From an uncultured Sulfolobales archaeon (GTDB lineage Archaea > Thermoproteota > Thermoprotei_A > Sulfolobales > NBVN01), in contig CALJEN010000009.1 of NCBI GenBank assembly GCA_938073905.1, positions 82,718-146,717 of the forward strand: DNA of 64,000 bases, written 5' to 3'. Made by a program: the position numbers and the translations under genes. The notes under the pieces were generated by a model that did not search any database, had not been told where the DNA came from, and saw nothing but the letters and a program-made list of their open reading frames with translations. This document shows, in pieces, positions 33,095 to 40,196 of this stretch. Position 1 is the first letter of the stretch, and every line of letters starts with the position of its first letter.

Positions 33095-34588
33095 GTGGCC
33101 GGAGTGGCCAGTGAGGTGGAGTTAAGGCGAGATGTGAAGAGGAGACTGGCCGAGCTGGGCATAGACCCCTATCCGCACGCACCCAAGGGCGCCGTCACCC
33201 CAGTGCGGGAGGTGGTGAGGGCTTCCTCCCCCGGGAGCGCCGCGAGTGTGGCCGGCAGGGTCGTCGGGATCAGGCGGCACGGTGGGCTGGTCTTCTTCGA
33301 CCTGGTCGACGACGGGTACAGGATACAGTGCTCCGTATCCAGAGGGGAGGTGAGCCGAGACCTCTTCGATTTCTTCGAGAAGTTCGTGGACGTCGGCGAC
33401 TTCGTCTACGTCGCTGGGCAGGTCTACTACACGAAGAGGGGGGAGCTGACGATTGCCGTCTCGGACCTCCAGCTCCTGGCGAAGGCCTTGAGGAGCCCGC
33501 CCGTCAAGTGGGGTCACAGGATCGTCGACCCAGAGGTCAGGTACAGGAAGAGGTACCTAGACGTCATGGTGACCCCGCAGGTCAGGAGGATCTTCGAGAT
33601 CCGGTTCAGGACTATCGAGGAGATAAGGAGGTTCATGTGGGACAGGGGGTACGTAGAGGTCGAGACCCCGGTGCTCCAGCCCATCTACGGCGGCGCCGCG
33701 GCGAGGCCCTTCAAGACCTACGTGGAGGCCCTCGGCGAGGAGTGGTACCTCAGGATAAGCCTCGAGCTCTACCTGAAGAGGTTCATCGTGGCCGGGTTCA
33801 GCAAGGTCTTCGAGATCGGCAAGAACTTCAGGAACGAGGACATCGACGTGGAGCACAACCCGGAGTTCACCATGATGGAGTCCTACGAGGCCTACGCGGA
33901 CTACAACGACATCATGAAGCTCACCGAGGAGCTCGTGGGCACCGTGGCCAGGAGGGTCCTGGGGACTGACGTGGTCGAGTTCCCGACCGGAGGAGAACCC
34001 GTTAAGATAAACCTCTCGCCGCCCTTCAGGAGGACGTCCCTGTACGACGCGTTCAGAGAGTTCGCCGGGATCGACGTCGAGAGCATGCCCGACGACGAGG
34101 TCAAGGAGTACTTGAGGAAGTACTCGATAAGGCTCACCGGTGGCTACGACAGGGGGAGAGCCGTGGTGAAGCTCTTCGACAGAATCGTCGGCAGAGAGTA
34201 CCTCATACAGCCGACCTTCGTCACGGACTTCCCCAGGTCCTCATCACCCCTAGCGAAGCCGCACAGGTCTAGGCCCGACCTAGCGGAGAGGTTCGAGCTC
34301 TACGTAGGCGGCATGGAGCTTGCCAACGCCTACACGGAGCTGAACGACCCGGAGCTCCAGGCCTCCTACTTCAGGGAGGAGGAAGAGAGGAGGAGGCTCG
34401 GAGACCTCGAGGCCCACCCCTTCGACTGGGACTTCGTCGAGGCCCTGGAGCACGGGATGCCCCCCACCGGCGGTCTGGGGCTCGGCATAGACAGGCTAGT
34501 GATGGTCTACGCCGGGGTGGCCTCGATCAAGGAGGTGATACCCTTCCCGATGGTGAAGCCGAGGGAGTTCGAGCAAAAACGCGGGTAG
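33095..34588 (+). CDS. lysS: lysyl-tRNA synthetase, class II
   Basis: 497 residues: N-terminal OB-fold anticodon domain (VAGRVVGIRRHGGLVFFDLVDD), class II motif 1 region (FMWDRGYVEVETPVLQP), motif 2 GKNFRNEDIDVEHNPEFTM, and motif 3 GGLGLGIDRLVMVYAGV. It charges tRNA-Lys. Many archaea use the unrelated class I LysRS, so the class II form is a useful lineage marker (seen for example in Sulfolobales). GTG at 33095 follows the dispersed repeat whose TATA-like end would place the transcript start near 33080. Convergent with the PqqD-like gene. Confidence 0.96.
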   Translation: MAGVASEVELRRDVKRRLAELGIDPYPHAPKGAVTPVREVVRASSPGSAASVAGRVVGIRRHGGLVFFDLVDDGYRIQCSVSRGEVSRDLFDFFEKFVDVGDFVYVAGQVYYTKRGELTIAVSDLQLLAKALRSPPVKWGHRIVDPEVRYRKRYLDVMVTPQVRRIFEIRFRTIEEIRRFMWDRGYVEVETPVLQPIYGGAAARPFKTYVEALGEEWYLRISLELYLKRFIVAGFSKVFEIGKNFRNEDIDVEHNPEFTMMESYEAYADYNDIMKLTEELVGTVARRVLGTDVVEFPTGGEPVKINLSPPFRRTSLYDAFREFAGIDVESMPDDEVKEYLRKYSIRLTGGYDRGRAVVKLFDRIVGREYLIQPTFVTDFPRSSSPLAKPHRSRPDLAERFELYVGGMELANAYTELNDPELQASYFREEEERRRLGDLEAHPFDWDFVEALEHGMPPTGGLGLGIDRLVMVYAGVASIKEVIPFPMVKPREFEQKRG

Positions 34589-34620
34589 TGGGAGACCCTA
34601 CCGGGTCCTCCGCATCGTGC

Positions 34621-34947
34621 CTACTCAGTCCAACCGATTAAGCCTGCGTTGTCGAGCTCCGCGAGTATCATAGCCAGTATCTGCTTCAGCTCCCCTTCCT
34701 CCAGCTCCTCCTCGCCGCTCTCCTTTAGGTCCGACCTGACCTTGTCCAGTATGTCCCTGACCGACCTGACGCCGTCGCAGAGGCTCCACACGTAGTAGGC
34801 CGCCGGCGCCAGCGCGAAGACCTTGTCCTCTCCGAGGCTCACTATGTACTCCTCGCCGCTGAGCCCCACGTCCGTGCCCTGCTTGAGGGGCTTTCTGTCC
34901 GCTATCTCGTTGTACACCGACGAGTAGTCCGGCTCTCCGGAAGCCAT
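34621..34947 (-). CDS. PqqD-like domain protein
   Basis: 108 residues. The core (LGEDKVFALAPAAYYVWSLCDGVRSVRDILDKV) has the PqqD pattern: a short beta part, then xxxWxxxDGxxTVxxI-type helices that grip precursor peptides in RiPP systems. No radical SAM maturase or precursor peptide is adjacent; instead the gene follows ssb by 6 bp in the same operon. An archaeal stand-alone PqqD-like winged helix may have an independent role, for example in binding SSB or another partner. Start ATG 34947. Confidence 0.72.
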   Translation of the reverse strand: MASGEPDYSSVYNEIADRKPLKQGTDVGLSGEEYIVSLGEDKVFALAPAAYYVWSLCDGVRSVRDILDKVRSDLKESGEEELEEGELKQILAMILAELDNAGLIGWTE

Positions 34948-34953
34948 CTCCTC

Positions 34954-35391
34954 TCACTCGAACTCTTCTTCCCTACTCCTTCCGAACCTACCCCTCCTCT
35001 GGCGGAAGCCACCGGGCCTCCTGGGAACAGCGCCCTCCGCCACCGGCTCCTCCTCCGGTATCCTCTCGACCGGAGGCACCTCACCGGAGTCTTTGACCAC
35101 CCTAACGTTCTCGGTTCCGCCGACGTTCAGCTGGACCTTGCCTCTGAACGCTGTAGTCCAGGCTCCCAAGACCTCGATCACGTCCCCCCTGTTCAGGGAC
35201 TTGATAGACCTGCCCCACATCACCAGCTTAACTCGACCGGTCTCGTCGCCGACCGTCGCTTCCCTGATCGTCCTCTCGCCCGATCTCGTAGTTATCCTCC
35301 TCACTTCTCCGGGATCTATTACCCTTACGAGAACGGAGACCCTCTCCATTCCCGGTCTCAGGTTCGTTACTTTTGACCTATTTTCCGACAT
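34954..35391 (-). CDS. ssb: crenarchaeal single-stranded DNA-binding protein
   Basis: About 145 residues from the ATG at 35391 (MSENRSKVTNLRPGMERVSV). A single OB fold: VLVRVIDPGEVRRI, ATVGDETGRVKLVMWG, LNRGDVIEVLGAWTTAFRGKVQLNVG, closely resembling the Sulfolobus SSB, followed by a disordered Pro/Gly/Arg-rich stretch and an acidic end (REEEFE). It coats ssDNA and recruits repair and replication proteins through the tail. TATA GCTTAAAAAC at about 35436-35445. A TTG three codons earlier (35400) is an alternative start. PqqD-like gene follows immediately. Confidence 0.94.
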   Translation of the reverse strand: MSENRSKVTNLRPGMERVSVLVRVIDPGEVRRITTRSGERTIREATVGDETGRVKLVMWGRSIKSLNRGDVIEVLGAWTTAFRGKVQLNVGGTENVRVVKDSGEVPPVERIPEEEPVAEGAVPRRPGGFRQRRGRFGRSREEEFE

Positions 35392-35444
35392 ACGTTCCAA
35401 CTCCGTTGTTTTGTCGGGTTGCGGTCGCAGCAGAGTTTTTAAGC

Positions 35445-35927
35445 TTATGTGGAGCCTAGGCTTTCAAGAGGACGCCCTCCCTCACAGCCGAGTGGGAAGC
35501 TGTCAGCAGTCGCCGTTATCGGCTCTATCGAGAACGGCTCGAGACCCCGGGCCAGCTCCAAGAGCTTCCGGAAGGCGTCGAGGGGGTCTGGAGACCTTAT
35601 CCTGAAGAGGTGCGTGACGTGAGACCTCCTGTCCGTGGACCCGAACCGGGGGAATGCTGCCTCTAGGGACTCGCTTCCGAGGGCGGCCGCGTAGAGGGAG
35701 TCCTCGGAGACCCCGTAGAGCACGATGCCCCCCAGCACCCTGGCCTCACTACTCGACGTCAGGTAGTCTATGTGCCACCGACTCCTCTTCGCCCGCTTGA
35801 AGTGTCTGAGAACCCTCAGGTAGGGTCTCGAGATGTTCGCCGAGCCCACGTACGCGTAGTACCCGCTCGCTAGGGTCCGGCTTCTGCCGGTCACCCTCAG
35901 CTCCAGCTTGCTGCAGACCTCGAGCAC
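35445..35927 (-). CDS. DUF123 (GIY-YIG-like) protein
   Basis: 160 residues from the GTG at 35927. The DUF123 landmarks are ASGYYAYVGSANISRPYLRVLRHFKR and KRSRWHIDYLTSSSEAR, and a later SHVTHLFRI; this fold is related to GIY-YIG nucleases and is sometimes fused to endonuclease III. The conserved first strand (SYLLVLEV) begins upstream of that GTG, in frame with a CTG at 35948 (LEASYLLVLEV). TATA TATAAAG at about 35984-35990 would start the RNA near 35958, so CTG 35948 is the more likely real start. Function unproven; a repair nuclease is plausible. Confidence 0.8.
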   Translation of the reverse strand: MLEVCSKLELRVTGRSRTLASGYYAYVGSANISRPYLRVLRHFKRAKRSRWHIDYLTSSSEARVLGGIVLYGVSEDSLYAAALGSESLEAAFPRFGSTDRRSHVTHLFRIRSPDPLDAFRKLLELARGLEPFSIEPITATADSFPLGCEGGRPLESLGST

Positions 35928-36021
35928 TAGCAGGTAGGACGCTTCCAGCCGGCCGTCCCCCGGGAGGAAGGGCGCCTTAAAGCTTTATACAAGCCCGGGA
36001 GACTGGTTCCGGGTCTCGGTC

Positions 36022-36273
36022 TTGGATCGCAGCACGCTTGTGCTATACGTGGGCAAGACAGGCAGCGCGAGCTTGCTGGTGCTTGACGAGAAGGGCATGG
36101 TGACGAGAGAGCAGAGCATGGCGTCGGTGAGGCACGTGAAGATAGAGGCCGATGGGTGCTCGATAGACGTATCCTTCGCGGAGTTCGAGGCAGCCGTAGT
36201 GATCCGGGTGTCCGGGAGCGTGAGCTACGAGCAGAGGAGCTGCGTCCTCGGGGTACGCTGCGTTGGGGACTAG
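36022..36273 (+). CDS. hypothetical small beta-rich protein
   Basis: 83 residues, unrecognised. It is built of beta strands (LVLYVGKTGSASLLVLDEKG, IEADGCSIDVSFAEFEAAVVIRVSG). TTG at 36022 lies 30-35 bp after the plus-strand TATA TTTATAC (35981-35990), which overlaps the minus-strand TATA of the DUF123 gene. It opens a four-gene operon (36022-37328) ending in pth2, overlapping the next gene by 11 bp. Confidence 0.6.
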   Translation: MDRSTLVLYVGKTGSASLLVLDEKGMVTREQSMASVRHVKIEADGCSIDVSFAEFEAAVVIRVSGSVSYEQRSCVLGVRCVGD

Positions 36274-36682
36274 GGTCAGGATCGAGAGGACCGTCAGCAG
36301 GAGCGGGCAGCACATGAGGCTATCGACCTTCCTCGCGATCACGAGGGACTGCTCTAGGGCGACCCCCCAGGTCCTCGAGAAGGTCCCGGCGAAGCCGACC
36401 TACGCTAAGGGAGAGGCTTACGAGGTGCTCGTGGAGGTACCTCCGGACAGCCTCCTCGTTTCCCTGGACATGAGGAGGAACCCTAGAAGGAGGGTCAGGG
36501 GAGATATCGTCGTCTACGACCGCGCGGGCACGGCCCTCCTCAGAGCAGTCTACAGGAAGCTCAAGGTGAGGCTGCTCGAGTGTCGCGTGGACAGAGACCT
36601 GGCCTACGCGATCGTCAAGTGTGTGGTGGACTCCCTCAAGCTGCCGGTGAAGAGGTATGGCCTCTCGAGATGCGAGGCCTGA
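36263..36682 (+). CDS. hypothetical basic protein
   Basis: 139 residues, arginine-rich at the N-terminus (GTRVRIERTVSRSGQHMRLS) and in the middle (MRRNPRRRVRGDIVVYDRAG). The two parts with VLVEVPPDSLLVSLDM and a helical LAYAIVKCVVDSLKLP recall the Pcc1/RNase P Pop5-like ferredoxin-like folds, but no family was firmly recognised. It overlaps its neighbours on both sides (11 bp and 26 bp), which signals tight translational coupling. An RNA-binding role is inferred from charge and neighbours. Confidence 0.6.
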   Translation: MGTRVRIERTVSRSGQHMRLSTFLAITRDCSRATPQVLEKVPAKPTYAKGEAYEVLVEVPPDSLLVSLDMRRNPRRRVRGDIVVYDRAGTALLRAVYRKLKVRLLECRVDRDLAYAIVKCVVDSLKLPVKRYGLSRCEA

Positions 36683-36974
36683 GATAGCCGAGGCGCTCAG
36701 GAGGTACGGCTTCTACATCTTCGACCGGAGCAAGCAGGAGCCGGTCTCCGAGGCGCTCAAGGCGGTGGGAGACCTCAGGTCTCTGATCAAGGTGAGAGGC
36801 CTCCCCCAGAACCCGAGCTACTTCATCCTCGAGCTCGACACCTACGCCTTCGAGGCCACCTGCAGGGAGAGGTGCGGCAGGAACGGGCTGCTGAACCCCC
36901 ACTGCTACGGCAAGTGCATGAGCGACAGCAGCAAGAACATCGTCGAGAAGCTAGTCGCGGCACTGAGCGGGTAG
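36657..36974 (+). CDS. hypothetical protein with CX3C-type cysteine cluster
   Basis: 105 residues. The N-terminal helical part is followed by VRGLPQNPSYFILELDTYAFEATC and the cluster CRERCGRNGLLNPHCYGKCM, four or five cysteines spaced like a metal or Fe-S site. Not recognised beyond resemblance to uncharacterised crenarchaeal proteins. ATG at 36657 overlaps the previous gene by 26 bp, and pth2 follows after 6 bp. Confidence 0.6.
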   Translation: MASRDARPEIAEALRRYGFYIFDRSKQEPVSEALKAVGDLRSLIKVRGLPQNPSYFILELDTYAFEATCRERCGRNGLLNPHCYGKCMSDSSKNIVEKLVAALSG

Positions 36975-36980
36975 TGCGCT

Positions 36981-37328
36981 ATGAAGCAGGTAATAGTCGT
37001 GAGGTCGGACTTGAGGATGAGCAGGGGCAAGCTCGCCGCCCAGGTGGCACACGCCGCGGTGAGCGCGGCGGTGGAGGCCATGAGGAGGAGCCCGGAGTGG
37101 TTCGAGAGGTGGCTCAGCGAGGGGCAGAAGAAGGTGGTCGTGAAGGTCTCCTCGAAGGAGGAGCTCCTGAGGTACGCCGAGGAGGCGCGGGGAGCCGGGC
37201 TGCCGGTCGCCGTGATAGAGGACGCGGGCCTCACCGAGCTGCCTCCCGGAACCCTGACCGCTGTAGGAATAGGGCCGGCGCCGGACCAGCTCGTGGACAG
37301 GATTACGGGCAGGCTCAAGCTTCTCTAG
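36981..37328 (+). CDS. pth2: peptidyl-tRNA hydrolase, Pth2 (archaeal/eukaryotic type)
   Basis: 115 residues, normal Pth2 length. Signature residues: [24 protein letters not shown] near the start, [44 protein letters not shown]. The enzyme frees tRNAs from prematurely released peptides. It is the last gene of a four-gene operon of otherwise unknown proteins. Start ATG at 36981. Confidence 0.96.
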   Translation: MKQVIVVRSDLRMSRGKLAAQVAHAAVSAAVEAMRRSPEWFERWLSEGQKKVVVKVSSKEELLRYAEEARGAGLPVAVIEDAGLTELPPGTLTAVGIGPAPDQLVDRITGRLKLL

Positions 37329-37453
37329 GGCCTGACGGATATCCGCTAACTCGCTCGCGGAACCCGAGGGGCGTTCGGCTTCAGGACATGTCTCGAGTCC
37401 GGAGTTGTAGCGTATAAATGCTCTACTGCGACTCCCTCTCGGTCGGCGCAGCC

Positions 37454-37885
37454 ATGTCCTCGCGCAGAGAGCCCGTCTCCACCGAGATCAAGGAGTTCAA
37501 CAGCCTCGCGGAGTTCATCAAGGACATAGACGACGACGTAGCTGAGCTGAGGAAGAGGATGGGGGAGCTCCTCAAGAGACTCGAAGAGCTCAGGATAAGG
37601 GCCGACCAGGAGAAGAAGATCAGGGAGCTCCTGGCGAAGATGGGGATGAAGTCCGAGGCCGCCTCCAATACCGTGAGCTTGAGGGGTCTGACAGTAATAT
37701 TCAACCCTACGGCCGAGCAGGAGCAGACAGTCCTCGAGGTCGCTATAGAGAACCTAAACAACAAGCTGACCGCGCTGCAGGCCATGAGGAGGGAGCTCGA
37801 GGTATTCGGGAGCGCCGAGCTCATCGCTAAGATAAGGGTGGTGTACGTAGACGGCATACCCAGGGCAGTGATGTTCAAGTTCTAG
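37454..37885 (+). CDS. coiled-coil protein of unknown function
   Basis: 143 residues from the ATG at 37454. A long helical N-terminal half (FIKDIDDDVAELRKRMGELLKRLEELRIRADQEKKIRELLAKM, quoted in part) is followed by a beta strand pair (VSLRGLTVIFNP) and another helix, a prefoldin-like helix-beta-helix outline, ending IRVVYVDGIPRAVMFKF. The frame is open back to 37418, but the TATA CGTATAAATG at 37409-37418 favours the later start. A chaperone-like or chromatin role is only guesswork. The stop overlaps the convergent Trm112 gene by 4 bp. Confidence 0.65.
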   Translation: MSSRREPVSTEIKEFNSLAEFIKDIDDDVAELRKRMGELLKRLEELRIRADQEKKIRELLAKMGMKSEAASNTVSLRGLTVIFNPTAEQEQTVLEVAIENLNNKLTALQAMRRELEVFGSAELIAKIRVVYVDGIPRAVMFKF

Positions 37886-38292
37886 GCCTTACCGGGCTTC
37901 AGCAATTTCAGTGGGTCTTTTTCGGCTACCTCGGGGGGTATCTTGTCGGCGTACTTCTCTATGAACAGCTCCTCCTTGCTCCTCACCCTAGGCTTCGTCC
38001 TCAGGTCGTCCGGGTACATGAACGGTATCCCGTCGATCACCGGGTACCATCTCCCGCAGCCGGAGCAGTGGAGTATGCCCCAAGTTACGTCGTGCCTGAC
38101 GCACTCGGGGCAGTCCAGCTCCTCGACCTTGAGGTCCTTCACGTAAGAGCCCCTCAGTCCGCAGTAGAGGTCGCAGAAAGGAGTCTTGACGCTGAACCTC
38201 TTTTCTATCACCTCCTCGTCGAACGCGATCAACCTGAGGGGGAAGCTCTTGCACACGGGGCAGGCGAGCAGGTTAAGCAACACGTACCTCAC
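37882..38292 (-). CDS. Trm112-family zinc protein
   Basis: 136 residues. MRYVLLNLLACPVCKSFPLRLI gives the first zinc knuckle, later LDCPECVRHD and LHCSGCGRWYPVIDGIPFMYPDDLR the second, with the characteristic WYPVIDGIP end of Trm112. Trm112 activates several RNA and protein methyltransferases (Trm9, Trm11, Mtq2 and archaeal counterparts) by binding them. Its insertion between the zinc knuckles (about 45 residues) is longer than in bacterial members. It overlaps glmM by 20 bp, so the two are translationally linked. Confidence 0.85.
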   Translation of the reverse strand: MRYVLLNLLACPVCKSFPLRLIAFDEEVIEKRFSVKTPFCDLYCGLRGSYVKDLKVEELDCPECVRHDVTWGILHCSGCGRWYPVIDGIPFMYPDDLRTKPRVRSKEELFIEKYADKIPPEVAEKDPLKLLKPGKA

Positions 38293-39661
38293 TGCCGTAC
38301 ACCTCCGCGAACACGTCGAGTATAGCCTTTAATACCTCGCTCACCAGCTGCTCCGTCTCCGCCTCGACGAACACCCTAACCAGGGGCTCGGTGCCGCTAG
38401 GCCTCACGAGGAACCAGTACCTCTCCGATACGCCCCTGAGCCCGTCGATGTCGGCGAACTCCATCCCCGGGAACGCCTCCCTCAGCCTCTCGTAGACTCT
38501 CGGCAGGAGCCCCCTGTCCACGTAGACCCTCCTCTTCACGACGCACCTCCTCGGCAGCTCGTCGACGAGCTGCGACAGGGAGACCTTCTCGTAGCTGAGC
38601 AGCTCGAGCATCAAGGCTAGGCTCATAGCACCGTCGCGGACGTGTTGGTGCTTGGGGTACATGAAGCCGCCGTTCTCCTCGAAGCCCGCTATGGCTCCGA
38701 GCTTCATCATAGTCCTCGATATGAGTATGCTCCCGACTCTCGTCCAGACCACCTCGATCCCGTAGGTTGAGAGGACTCTGCCGACCAGCGGAGAGCTGGA
38801 GACGGCCGTGACCACCCTCGGGGGAGACCTCTCGCCCCGGTTCTCCACTATGTGTTTGCACAGCAGTATCGCGGAGGAGTCGCCGGGCACGTAGCGGCCG
38901 TCACCGGTCACGAACACGGCCCTGTCCGCGTCGCCGTCGTGCGCGACACCGAGGTCGGCCCCGGAGGCTCTGACTGTGGAGACCAGGTCTCCCAGGTTCT
39001 CCGGCACCGGCTCTGGGTTTCTCGAGGGCACGCTGCTGAGGTCTCCGTTTACGACGACAGTCCTCACCCCTAGAGACCTCAGCAGCCTGGGCGTGGAGAG
39101 GGCTCCCACGTTGTTCGCCGGATCCGCGACCACCTTCAGGTCGCGCGAGCGTATTCTGTCCGCGTCAACGAGGGAGACCACCCCGTCCAGGTAGCGGTCG
39201 ACCACGTCGTAGACTCTAGCGACGCTCCCCGGGACGTCCCGCCACGCCACCCTCCTGAACCTGCTCTCGTGGTACACCTCCTCCAGCTCCTCCTCGACAT
39301 CGCGGGGCGCCTCCACGCCGTCCGGCATCACCACCTTCACACCGCTGTACTCGGGAGGGTTGTGGGAGGCCGTTATCACTACTCCGCCGTCGAAGCCCTG
39401 AGACCTGACGTAGTACTGGAGGGCCGGAGTCGGTGCGAGTCCGGCGTCGAAGGCCTTCACCCCCGTGGAGAGCAGGCCACCGATCACTATGCTGGTCAGA
39501 AAAGAGTTGCCGGCCCTCACATCGGAGCCGACCAGGATCCGGGAGCCCCGCCCGAAGTAAGTCCCGATGGCCAGTGCGAGCCTCAGGGCTACCTCGGGAG
39601 TCAGGTCGACGTTAACGACACCCCTCACGCCGTCCGTCCCGAAGAGCCTCCTAGAGCTCAA
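38273..39661 (-). CDS. glmM: phosphohexomutase (phosphoglucosamine / phosphomannomutase, GlmM type)
   Basis: 462 residues, full alpha-D-phosphohexomutase architecture: FGTDGVRG at the start, the phosphoserine loop VITASHNPPEYSG, the metal loop DGDADRA, and the sugar/phosphate loops ENGGF and RPSGTEPLVRV. It interconverts sugar 1- and 6-phosphates for glycan and nucleotide-sugar synthesis; whether glucosamine, glucose or mannose is preferred cannot be decided. TTG at 39661 reads MSSRRLFGTDGVRG. The promoter GTTTTTAGG at about 39693-39702 appears to be shared back-to-back with the structured RNA gene on the plus strand. Confidence 0.92.
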   Translation of the reverse strand: MSSRRLFGTDGVRGVVNVDLTPEVALRLALAIGTYFGRGSRILVGSDVRAGNSFLTSIVIGGLLSTGVKAFDAGLAPTPALQYYVRSQGFDGGVVITASHNPPEYSGVKVVMPDGVEAPRDVEEELEEVYHESRFRRVAWRDVPGSVARVYDVVDRYLDGVVSLVDADRIRSRDLKVVADPANNVGALSTPRLLRSLGVRTVVVNGDLSSVPSRNPEPVPENLGDLVSTVRASGADLGVAHDGDADRAVFVTGDGRYVPGDSSAILLCKHIVENRGERSPPRVVTAVSSSPLVGRVLSTYGIEVVWTRVGSILISRTMMKLGAIAGFEENGGFMYPKHQHVRDGAMSLALMLELLSYEKVSLSQLVDELPRRCVVKRRVYVDRGLLPRVYERLREAFPGMEFADIDGLRGVSERYWFLVRPSGTEPLVRVFVEAETEQLVSEVLKAILDVFAEVYGSEVRVA

Positions 39662-39691
39662 GGGGGGACCCTAACGCTACGCCCCCCGCGT

Positions 39692-39702
39692 GCCTAAAAA
39701 CG
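39692..39702. promoter_or_regulatory. bidirectional TATA element of glmM and the RNase P-like RNA
   Basis: CTAAAAAC on the plus strand and GTTTTTAGG on the minus strand. Distances to the RNA 5' end (about 20 bp) and to the glmM TTG (about 32 bp) both fit. Confidence 0.5.
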
Positions 39703-39712
39703 TTAGAGTTCC

Positions 39713-39993
39713 GGAGGCTCGCTGCCCGCAACAGCTTCAGAACAGGAAGGGTTTGATATCGACATGCGTAGACAACCATCGGTGGGAAACAGAGTATAGG
39801 CAGACAGCTGAACTCCGAGATAAGCCTGTGCCTTCGGACGGAGGGGTCCGCGAGGGAGTGGAGCGGGTGAACCCCGAGGGCGGGGCACGGGCGTCCAGCC
39901 CAGAACCCGGTAAGAGGGGAGGGCTGAAACGGGTCTGTGGATCAGTGGGTGGGAAGCCAGGAGCCTGGATGACAGTCCCGAGTGCGAGCTTAA
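39713..39993 (+). ncRNA. rnpB: structured RNA, probable RNase P RNA
   Basis: About 280 nt with its own TATA box. The ends pair: AGGCTCGC (39715-39722) with GCGAGCTT (39984-39991), eight base pairs, like helix P1. Internal stretches resemble conserved RNase P RNA regions read from memory of the bacterial/archaeal consensus: AGGAAGGGTTTG near the 5' end, GGTGGGAAACAGAGTATAGGCAGAC, GGGTGAA ... GGTAAGAG, GGCTGAAACGGGTCTGTGG and GGATGACAGTCC before P1'. RNase P RNA matures tRNA 5' ends. The call rests on motif order and length and should be tested by covariance search; a different long RNA is possible. No ORF of quality covers it. Confidence 0.5.
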
Positions 39994-40022
39994 TAGCCTT
40001 GTCCCAACCTAGTACTACTGGT

Positions 40023-40122
40023 GCGGGGGTGCCCGAGCTAGGTCGAAGGGGTCGGGCTCAGGACCTGAGAGTGGGAACCCCGATGGCGTAGGCCTGCGTG
40101 GGTTCGAATCCCACCCCCCGCA
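40023..40122 (+). tRNA. tRNA-Leu(CAG) with a 15-nt intron
   Basis: Acceptor GCGGGGG pairs with CCCCCGC; anticodon stem TCGGG/CCCGA; anticodon CAG at 40059-40061; intron 40063-40077 at position 37/38; long variable arm; T arm GTGGGTTCGAATCCCAC; discriminator A at 40122, CCA encoded at 40123-40125. Exons closely match the intronless tRNA-Leu(UAG) at 62394-62478. TATA-like GCTTAATAG at about 39988-39996. Confidence 0.95.
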
Positions 40123-40196
40123 CCAGAGGCCCCGTCTCCCTGGAACCGCGCTTGTCTATGTGGCTCGACGGTCGGAGCGGTCTCTGGCCTAGCCTC

